Shown one piece after another: positions 55,944 to 64,000 of a stretch of 64,000 nt of DNA. The notes beneath the pieces are model-generated. The model made no database searches. It saw only the letters and a list, made by a program, of their open reading frames with translations, and was not told the DNA's origin. This DNA comes from Hansfordia pulvinata. Its lineage: Eukaryota; Ascomycota; Sordariomycetes; Xylariales. Every line of letters starts with the position of its first letter. The first letter of the stretch is position 1. The DNA is taken from assembly GCA_006538405.1 (NCBI GenBank), contig BJKQ01000013.1:1116001-1180000 (forward strand). The letters are read 5' to 3'. The position numbers and the translations under genes were made by a program.

Positions 55944-57180
55944 TACTCGTACGGCAGCGATGATAGAGAGTTTGGGAGTTTGGCTAGTGCCGAGTGGTTG
56001 AGCGGGAGGCTCAGAGTTGGCCCGAAGCCACCGAGACAGCATCCACCTGGGCGCTCCTAGGCACGCCAAGGGGCACAGGTCTCTGGCTGGCATACTCGTA
56101 CTCGTGGGCACCTACCGGTTCCAGTCCCAGACTTTTTCTTTTTCGTTGCTGCGCCGCCAGAGTGTTGTTTGTTTGCCGATCGTCACGACTATTCCTGCTG
56201 GGTGACCACCCGTGGCTCCCATTGTATTTGTTCTGGCAGCAGTAAGTCGCCCAAAGCGGACGGCTGCGACCATTTATTAGTTGCAGCTGGCAGCCCGCAG
56301 GTCCCGCGCTCAGCCATTGGACTTGAGCCGCAAGTGGAGAACCCCTCAAGGCGCCTGCCATGGTGCTGCTTCAGTGCCGCTGAACTGGCCGAGCTGTGCA
56401 TGCTCCCTGACCAAGGCACGCACTGCTCCGCCAGCCACAGTCTGTGATGAATCAGGCGTACAGAGTGAGCTACCTGCAACTCGACTGTCAGACCCCAGTC
56501 GCCAGACCGCTCCGAGGTGATGGGGTACAGACTCAAACTGACAAGAGCTGAAGACATGTCGGCATCGGCGAAAGGACGGGCATCCAGGAAATCCCATCTT
56601 TCTGGTTGGGAAAGCAAGAGTGGGTGAGACGCCGTCAAACAGTCTGGTCTGCGGGCCTGGCTGTGGGGTTGGAGGTCGATGCGTGGCGATGGCCATTGGC
56701 CGAGACCAGAGAGCGGCACTGTCTCTTGTCCGAATCTGACGCAGCACCCAAAACGGTCTCTTTCTTGTTTTTTTTTTCTTTCGAGTGCGGGTGACGCTGG
56801 ACTGGACGACGAGAGAGGGGTCGCAGAGGGCAAGTAGGACAGGGAGAGACGAGGGCGCATATGGGATGAGGGCGCCTGCGTGCTTTCCGGAGCTTGTTGG
56901 TGGCCGGGCCATCGGCGCTCATCCTCCAGACGCAGCAGAAGAAACCATGGCTTGTCCCTCTCAGTACTCGCACAGGGCGAGCAAGCACTCGTATGCGTAA
57001 CCCGAGAGCTGGCCGTGGTGTGCTTCAGCTGGCCGTGCCTCGAACAAGGCACTGGCCTAAACCAGATGGGGCGTGCCAGGAGAGAGGGCATTCGTTGTGC
57101 GCGGGGCTTTAGACGAGCCAACAGGCTGGGAGAGATCTGCCGTCCAGCTCACAGGCTGGCAGCGGTAGCATGGGGAAGCA

Positions 57181-57219
<39 letters not shown>

Positions 57220-58358
57220 CAGCCAAAAGCTGGAGCTGGAGCTTGAGCCTGGTGGGGTGGTCAGACAAGATCTGCCTGTCTCAGGCTTGGAGAGGTTTCT
57301 GCAGCCGTCGGCTCCCCATGTGAGATCTCTCATCGAGATCGCGGCAAGTGGAGCGACTCAGAGAGGGCCTGGCACGCCTGGCAGACTCTGGCACTGGTGG
57401 CACTCTGGGTCCCCGGGTGGCTCCGGGGAACTGGGTTTGGCGGCCGCAGAGGGGCGCGCAGTTGCGGGTCCCGGGCCTGTTTGCTGGTCGTGCGGGTGAG
57501 TCGCGGGTGAGTCGCGGAGCGAGCGTGCAAGCACCGATGGGCGGTCGACGAACGCGTGGTCTTCTTTACTTTTTTGCCCTTCTGGCTGGCGAGGGCTCGT
57601 ACGAGTATGCCCGCCGACCACCGGTGTCTGGCTCGGGGCCTGAGTGCGAATGTATGCATCGTGAGAGGTCGGCGCGGAGACCCTGCAGGCGGGTCGCTTG
57701 CGCATGAGACCGTTGAAAGCGTGCGTCGGCGGCTTATGCGGGAAGCAGAGAGGGTCTTTCCACCCTCTCCCGGGCTCTGACAGATGGAGGGATGTCGGCG
57801 TTGGAAAGGTGGGGGAGACGGTGGCTGCGGGAGCCTGAGCGTGGGGTGCGGTCGATTCCAGAAGTGAAGAGCCAGCTGGCTCTAGGTTCATCACAACCAA
57901 AAGTGGTGGTGACTCTCGTCCAGTCGATTTGCAGGCCATGCCATACATGTACCTCACTGCCCCAGGATTGCTGGTTGCTTGTCCAGTAGGTACATATCGA
58001 GTGTGCCGTCCCGTGCTTTCACGCAGTGGTCCCCGGAGCTGGGCTGTCACTGGACCGCTGTCTTCTCAGGGCTGCCGCGGTGGCGACGGCGAGCCGCTTC
58101 AGGCAAAGCTCAGGGGTGGGGAGGCGCTGTGGCTGCTGTGATGGTGGATACAGCACAATGGATAGATAGGTATGTACCTTACCTGCATCCCTAGATGTAT
58201 CCGTCTACTTGTGTGCAAAATACAAGTGGCTACTTCGGGGGGTAGATGGCAGTGTCGGGAGTACTCAGACGGACACAATCTAGCCACCACGGCGCAAGTA
58301 TCCCGCTCGAAGACACCCACCGAGCGGCTTTGGAGGCGAGTCGATGGCAGTACTCGTA
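55944..58358. repeat. Cluster of four TACTCGTA/TACGAGTA 8-mers
   Basis: Exact copies start at 55944, 56093, 57600 and 58351. Confidence 0.8.
57184..57216. repeat. CAG trinucleotide microsatellite, 11 units
   Basis: Perfect CAG array in sequence I judge non-coding. The 109-codon frame that reads it as Ser has no other protein-like character. Confidence 0.85.
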
Positions 58359-59102
58359 TCTGCCAGGCCCGGCCCTGTCTCTTCGACCTGGGCCTAACGC
58401 GGGCCTGCCTTCATCCCTCTGCGCACTATTGCAGCCTCTCCAGCTCTCTTGCTTCCCCTTCTCCCTCTCAGCAGGCCCGGCATCGTCTCTTCTCTCCTGA
58501 CCCAGTTCTCCTTTCTGATCCCCTGCCCTCGCGCCTCCTCTCGTCAGGGGACAGAGCCTCATCAGGGGAAGCTAGCCGGCAGACGCACACACGAGCACGC
58601 CTTTCCTACTTGGTTCTCGTCCAAGCCCCACGCCAGATCGATCCAGCCCAGGTGACAGGCCTCGTCCGCCTCCCGAGCTGCCTGCCCCCTTCATTTCGAT
58701 AGTGCCACCTTGGTGAACCCACAGCCGTCACGTCACCATGGGGAGCAGTGCCGGCCCCGACTCGTTCTTTGCCGGCTCCCGGGCTCCGATCCTCTGCCCT
58801 GGGTTCACGACCCATTTCTTGCCGTGGACGGGAGCGTCCTTGTCCTTGTCGCTTCAACGTTGCAACGGCTTCTACTGCCGACGACCTGCCGTCTCCCACT
58901 TCCCTGTCCTGTGGCTCCATGTCCCTCTCCTCGATATCGTACGCACTCGGCCTGGAATCGATGCAGCTGCACGATCCATTCCATGCAGTCGGGCCCCCTG
59001 ACGCACCCGGCAAGGACCCAGGAGCTTAATATGCAGCGTGACTCGGGGCCATCCGCATGTCGGCGTTGTCCGCATGTAGGGGCTCGCCTCTCTCCCGAAG
59101 TA

Positions 59103-59222
59103 GGGTCTTTCAGGGTCGCGCAAGCTCAACGCAGGGTTTGCCTCGGGGTCGCGCAGGGTCGCGCAGGGTCGTGCAGGGTCTCTTGGGGATCGCCCGGCAG
59201 GTTCGCGCAGGGTCGCGCAGGA
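59103..59222. repeat. Minisatellite with GGGTCGCGCA-type unit
   Basis: About ten degenerate copies of a GGGTCGCGCAG word, some directly abutting at 10-nt period and others spaced by short fillers. Non-coding. Confidence 0.75.
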
Positions 59223-60871
59223 AACTGGACCGGAGCTGGGCTCCTCGGCCTCGCTCAGCATCGAAGCGCGGCGCGGCGCCGGTGCAGGCTCGCCAAGAGC
59301 CGACTAAGGTACTAAGCTTGGCCCTCGCAGCCTGTGAGCGACGGCATCCTGGAGCCCCCCTTGGCCCTGCTTTTGCTAGAGCTGCCAGGCCCGCCCTGCC
59401 TGCCCTGCCCTTGGGTCCAAAGAAGGGGGCCGTCTAATGCACCCGGGAGCGAATCTGGAAGCGACTAGCCGCCACTGGTGAGCACAGGCGTCCAGGCTGT
59501 GCATTGTGTGCCTGTCGGCCAGCAGAGCAAGGCGCCTTGGACGAACCGTCGATCGGGCCTGCATAGCTCGGCGGCTCTCTTCGTGCGGGAGATCAGCAGG
59601 CCCGGGCAGACGTATGTTCGGGACTTGTGGGCTTTGGCACGCCCGGCTGCCTCTGTCTGTCTGGGTGATGCTGATGAGAGCGCCTGCTAGTCCTGTGCTG
59701 ATGCTGTCCGTATCTGGGAAGCGCCCACACGCTACGTGATGTGGCTGCTGACCTGGGCTGCCTGGCCCCCCTTGCTCGTACCCCCTTCCACTGGCTACAG
59801 GTATCCGTATGCGCGTGAGCTGGGGGGGATCAGCACAGGGGGCCACCGTGGCTGCTGGCATCTACAGTACGAGACGAGTATCACTGGGGCGCAAAACGGC
59901 TGACAGGGGAGGGGGGAGGGGGGCTCCACTTTGTTTTGTGGTGGCTTGCTTGCATCGGATTTCCAAGAATCCCATCTGGGCCTCTCCCACCCGCCCCTGG
60001 GCCGCCGCGGGGTCTGGCATGGGTTCTGGCCCTCGAGAACGTGGGGTTTTCGAGCCGAGCGCGAACCCCCCACGACTATCGGTTGCCGGCAGCCCTCCCA
60101 AACCGGTGGCCGCCCACCACAAGAAACATGCCCTCATGTCACATCCGTGCCTGCTTGGATCTTGTGCTACACCATGCAAGATCTTGTCCAGCCGAAGATC
60201 TCGTCCAGCCGTCCCTCGGTCGGTTGATATGGAATCTCCCAGTTTCTGACCTAGTTTACCATAACCAGCCTTTCCCATGTATCTTCTGCGACCAGTGGGA
60301 AAGAACTGCCGCTTGGGTATGTAGGTAAGTACTGGTAGTTTTAGCTCCTCCAACAAGCGAGCCGTCTGGGTGACGATCCTCTCGCAGCCACTCGCCCACG
60401 GTGCTGTCATTAGATCCGCCTCGTCGACTGCTCTCTACAAAGCGGTAATGACGAAGTTCTGACCTGAGTGTGACACGGGCGGAACCCCGTGTCGAACATG
60501 TACTCTGATGGTGCTGATGGTATCGGATTCTGCAGATGCGACCGTGGCAAGTACGGCTTCTCTTTTTCTGCAGCGAATTGGGAATGCGCCCAGCCATCCG
60601 TCCCCAAAAGACCAAATCTCGATCCCAGGGCCTCACAATGCCACACGGCGCCACTTTGCGACATTCTCTGTCAGTCGTGAGGGCCGACTACTAGAAGGAT
60701 ATTGGAGAAGTCGTGCGCTTGCTACCATCCGGCGCAGGCAGGTGAAGTTGAGGCCACGCACAACATTGAACTGGGCGACCCAAGCTACCGTGTTCATGAT
60801 CGCAACCTGCCGCTGTTGAACGTCGTCCGTGGACGAAATCCCGTATCCACAAAGCGCCGCTGGCTCAAGCT

Positions 60872-61814
60872 CTAATCCTTTTTGACGCCCAGCTTCCCTA
60901 CGTGCCGCAGGCCGTAGAGGCTCACAAACACCGACGCGATGCCCATGCCGCAGTTGTATCACGAGCCGATCCTGTAGCCTTGCAACAAGGCCTCGTTTCC
61001 CGCCGTCTCGTCCGTCGCCGCCGTGACTCGCCGCGCCACTGCCGACTTTGTCGCGATGCCCACGCTCCTGCCCAGCTAGGCCAGCATGTTGAACACACCG
61101 CCCGCGAGGGCCTGGGTGCGCGGGGGAAACGCGTCGGCCACAATGAGGTTGGCGACGGTGTAAATCAGGTCCGCGCTCAGCGGGTTGAGAGCCTTGGCCT
61201 GGAAGACGGCGCCCCAGTACGAGAGGCCGTCGGTGCGGCAAAGGGCTGCCAGAAGCAGCGGGCCTTCGCTGCTGAGAAGACAGGCCGCGGGGACGAGGGT
61301 GAGAGACCTGACCCGTTGGAGCACGATCCAGGCAGCGGCCGCGTTGGCCAGTGTGCCGCACACGGGCGCGGGCAGAAAATAGAGCGCCCAAGTCAGAGGC
61401 GTTTCGTCCAGTACGTCCTGCAGGTACACCGCCGTCGGCTACTCGCTGGCGATCAGGCTGCCCCAGACCAAGAAGACGGTTACGCAGACGGCTGAGAAGG
61501 GCTTGTTCCGCCGAACGCGCCTGGACCCAGCGTCGGACGACAGGTGCGTGCCCGCCTGCGCATCCAAAACGCCCCCGCGGGCCAGCAGGTTGCCGGTGCC
61601 GGTGATGCAGACCATGCACGATATGAGAGCGACGGTCCGGCTGGTCGAAAGCGAAAAATAGGTAACGGGCGCAGATTCGTCCGAGGGCGAAGGCGGGAGC
61701 TCAATCTGAGCATCGTCCGGGCTTGTGTCGTCATTCTCAGGGCTGGGGCCGGGTCGGGGTCGGGGTCGGGGCCGAGGCCGAGGCCGGGTGGCGATTCGAC
61801 AGCTCCAGGGACAT
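60872..61814 (-). pseudogene. Decayed MFS drug-efflux transporter (DHA2-type)
   Basis: Relic of a 14-helix major facilitator. The minus strand opens with an ATG at 61814 (MSLELSNRHPAS), shifts frame at a CCCGAC repeat near 61742, then reads DDAQIELPPSPSDESAPVTY and SRTVALISCMVCITGTGNLL, the first membrane helix. It then jumps to RRVRRNKPFSAVCVTVFLVW, a late-helix segment, so several helices are deleted. After that it follows YLQDVLDETPLTWALYFLPA, AVFQAKALNPLSADLIYTVA and GGVFNMLA to the end LRHVGKLGVKKD. In-frame stops lie at 61441-61439 (TAG), 61078-61076 (TAG, from a likely CAG) and 60961-60959 (TGA, from a likely TGG). The last two fit C-to-T change at CpA on one strand, as repeat-induced point mutation makes. 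Clearly not functional. Confidence 0.85.
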
Positions 61815-62277
61815 GTTAGCTGCCTGGGCGATAGATTTAGTATCTCCCGTAAAGAAACCGTCTTTTCAAGGGGACCGGTATGGCCAAGGGCGGGCGCATG
61901 AAGGTTATTGGCTCATTTACCCAATAAGCTACTCGCAGCTGCTTCACCAGCCCGAGCCAAATCCGACAGCAGACTCACGAGTAGTGCCATGACGGTGAGG
62001 TGGGAAAGACACGCGTGCAGCTGCCCCGAAGCAGTGCAAGCTGCTGTTGTGCAGGCTTGATTGAACAGAGGCATGCGCGTTGATCGTGATGGTGTTGTCG
62101 AAGGGGAAGCGACAGGCATCCATGGGCGTCCAGCTCCTCTAGCGGCAATCAACTCGTGAAAGTTTGCTCGCGGTCCCGACCGCGCCTTCCGCAGCTTGAA
62201 TCAGAACCAGAAGCTCGCAGCTTCTCGAATGCCACAGGTCGTGCCTGCCCACACTCGGATCCATTCAGCAGGTTCTG

Positions 62278-62948
62278 TACTCGTACGCTCACTCCGTTCC
62301 AATTGGCGGCGCCTTCCACTTTCCCACTTCCCAAGCACCCGTGACCCATACTCATGTTCCCACTTCGGTCTAGACAATCAGAACCACCAGGGATTGCCCC
62401 GGGCTTGGAAGGCAGGCTGACATGCTTCTCGCCTCCCGCCTTGAATCTGGCCCTTTTTCAGCCCAAAGCACTACCTAAATACATTGATGTATTTCCAGAT
62501 CCATGTCACCTCGCCGCCAACCTCAGCTGTCAGGTCATATCTTCATATCCATGTCACCTCGCCCCCGAGTTCAGCCCTGAGGCCTCTCCCACATTGTTTT
62601 GCCTCGGGACAACGACAGGACGCCGTCTGTTTGATCGAGGCGATTTGCCAGTCGGCTGTCTCGCCCGACTCCGAAGCCCCCGCTATGAAAAGCTTATTAA
62701 TTCCCCCGTCGCCCCGTGTCTCCGCCATTACCTAAGGTAAGGTCCATGCAAGCATGTGGGAAGCCATAACAGACAACCCCAGGAAGTCAACGCACGGTTG
62801 TGATGCACGTGAAATGGCCATACAAACCCATACTAGTGACATTGGGCTCCCGTAGTCATGGCAAAACCAGGCAGCGCTTGACGTGGACGGTGATCCTTGC
62901 GATGACAGGTAGGTAGGTACCTAAGGTACTGTACCCAACCTACTCGTA
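62278..62948. repeat. Two TACTCGTA 8-mers
   Basis: Exact copies start at 62278 and 62941. Isolated copies elsewhere start at 6533, 15066, 33082 and 33902, completing a count of 36. Confidence 0.8.
62499..62594. repeat. Imperfect 48-bp tandem duplication
   Basis: ATCCATGTCACCTCGCC starts at 62499 and again at 62547, and the following bases (CCAACCTCAGCTGTCAGG versus CCGAGTTCAGCCCTGAGG) remain similar. Confidence 0.75.
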
Positions 62949-63004
62949 CACCTACCACTACCTAGACAGCTTCTCGCGTCTCCACGCCGCAGAAGGCCCT
63001 CCCT

Positions 63005-64000
63005 TCAGACAATGGCCTTCCCCCGCGCGTAGTCCATCACGGTCGGGGCGTACTGGTGGTACTTGAGATCCCGCTGGAACTTGAGGGCGAACCCGTGACG
63101 CCTCAGCCTGCCCCGCATGACGACGCCCACAGCGCCCTCCTCGTCCTGGGACCACTTGGCGCGCCCCCAGGCCTGGAGAGACCCGTACTCCTCGCGGAAG
63201 CGGCATTGGCCGAGGTCGATCATCCGGGGCCGGGCGGAGCCGGAGCCGCCCGCCGTCGAGAGAAGGCCGCCGCCGCCGCCGCGGGGGCCGACGATAAAGT
63301 TGCGCGGCGTCACGTCCTGGTTGAGCACGCCCGCCGCGTCGAGCAGGCGCGCCACCCCGACCGCTTGGTCCACGATGCCTTGCCACTTCTCCCGCGGCGC
63401 CCTGTCCGCCAGGTCCCCCAAGGGCCAGCCGTCGATGTACTCGAGCAGGTGGCCGCGCACCTGCCGGAGCAGCAGCGCCGGACTTCCCCCCCCGGCCGCC
63501 GCCGTCCCCTCCGGCCCGCCGAGCTTCAGCGACACGGACCGCAGGTGGAGCGGGAAGTCCTCGCCCTGCCACTGGCGCAGGCGCCGGTACGCCTCGCGCT
63601 CCGCGTTGAACAGATGCAGGGCCTTGGCGGCGGGGCGGCCCTCGTCCAACTCATCCTCCGATTCCGACTCCGACTCCGACTCACTATCGCTATTGCTGCT
63701 ACTATCATCACCATCACCATCACCATCATCATCGTCATCATCATCATCATCATCATCGCTAGCGTCGACATCGCCATCCCCGCCGACGCCGCCCTCGTAG
63801 CCGCGAATATCCGGCGCGTGCCGCCAGTCGTAGAGCTTGAGCAGCGCGACCCGGCCCTCGGCCAGCAGGCCCGCGCCGTCCGCCTCGACGCGCACCACCA
63901 TGCAGCACGACATGGAGAAGGGGCGGATGACCCGCTCGACCTTGAGCGCCAGCTTGTGCTGCTTCACCGCCGCCGCCGCCGACGATGACGAAGATGACGA
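63005..64000 (-). CDS. Protein kinase-like fold protein, N-terminus beyond the window
   Basis: Partial: the frame is open at the right edge and the visible 331 residues include the stop at 63005. The visible start reads Ser- and Ala-rich, then KQHKLALKVERVIRPFSMSC, GRVALLKLYDWRHAPDIRG (a VAxK-like strand with Lys), then a 12-Asp run plus Asp/Gly and Ser/Glu repeats. Next come FNAEREAYRRLRQWQ, the hinge-like LLEYIDGWPLGDL, the catalytic-loop-like GVLNQDVTPRNFIVGP (Asp and Asn as in HRDxxxxN) and RMIDLGQCRF (as DFG). This is the pattern of small fungal kinase-like proteins found in many Pezizomycotina, here with NQD in place of HRD. Activity is uncertain. The acidic tract is encoded by a microsatellite-like (CAT)n/(TCA)n stretch at about 63660-63770. 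Confidence 0.75.
   Translation of the reverse strand, partial: SSSSSSSAAAAVKQHKLALKVERVIRPFSMSCCMVVRVEADGAGLLAEGRVALLKLYDWRHAPDIRGYEGGVGGDGDVDASDDDDDDDDDDDGDGDGDDSSSNSDSESESESESEDELDEGRPAAKALHLFNAEREAYRRLRQWQGEDFPLHLRSVSLKLGGPEGTAAAGGGSPALLLRQVRGHLLEYIDGWPLGDLADRAPREKWQGIVDQAVGVARLLDAAGVLNQDVTPRNFIVGPRGGGGGLLSTAGGSGSARPRMIDLGQCRFREEYGSLQAWGRAKWSQDEEGAVGVVMRGRLRRHGFALKFQRDLKYHQYAPTVMDYARGKAIV

Larger units (their letters stand above)
54820..60871. other. Gene-empty region, 6 kb
   Basis: No supportable gene. Frames here are short or low-complexity. It contains a CT tract (about 55672-55710), a CAG array, four TACTCGTA-type 8-mers and a decamer minisatellite near 59.1 kb. Confidence 0.5.
61815..63004. 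other. Intergenic: pseudogene upstream and kinase-like 3' flank
   Basis: No gene seen. It contains an imperfect 48-bp duplication near 62499 and TACTCGTA copies at 62278 and 62941, the latter next to an AGGTAGGTACCTAAGGTACT-type GTAC-rich stretch. Confidence 0.5.

Overview
The window looks like nuclear DNA of a filamentous ascomycete (Pezizomycotina). Sordariomycetes, perhaps Hypocreales, is my inference from gene content and intergenic texture. Support: short GT-AG introns of 59 to 240 nt with CTAAC/CTGAC-type branch sites, GC-rich third codon positions, an Aspergillus-type secreted GH54 arabinofuranosidase, a D-arabinono-1,4-lactone oxidase, a meiotic Rec8 kleisin, a COMPASS PHD subunit and a DUF3433 membrane protein. 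There are no bacterial operons. I saw no rRNA, tRNA or intact transposon.

Layout. 1-7.8 kb is gene-empty and rich in low-complexity tracts. 7.8-18.4 kb carries an Spp1-like PHD protein (-), a DUF202 membrane protein (-), secreted arabinofuranosidase abfB (+) and a ferric-reductase-type flavocytochrome (-). 21.6-25.7 kb holds exosome subunit RRP43 (+) and cohesin REC8 (+, four exons). 27.9-32.4 kb holds a small secreted protein (+), a doubtful coding relic, Rab escort protein MRS6 (-, three exons rebuilt here) and a NADAR-family protein (-). 34.3-37.8 kb holds ALO1 and ADE1 (+), each with an apparent one-base deletion in a C run. 38.6-43.9 kb holds a large secreted repeat protein (-, new 5' exon found here) and a SAM methyltransferase (-). 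46.6-49.6 kb is a DUF3433 membrane protein (+). 53.6-54.8 kb is a disordered hypothetical protein (-). 60.9-61.8 kb is a decayed MFS transporter. The right edge cuts a kinase-like protein with a long acidic tract.

Most genes are unrelated housekeeping loci: chromatin (Spp1), RNA decay (Rrp43), meiosis (Rec8), vesicle traffic (Mrs6), purine synthesis (Ade1) and erythroascorbate synthesis (Alo1). They are mixed with secreted or surface functions (AbfB, ferric reductase, small secreted protein, repeat protein).

Two signals stand out. First, the 1073-residue repeat protein has a signal peptide, periodic KR sites at 50- and 88-residue spacing, nine copies of an FQHSGAGLGVD core and a graded loss of cysteines (6, then 4, then 0 per module). 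This suggests a Kex2-processed peptide precursor that grew out of a Cys-hairpin module. Second, the 8-mer TACTCGTA (or its complement TACGAGTA) occurs at least 36 times, where about one or two are expected, and never inside a coding region. I know of no function for it.
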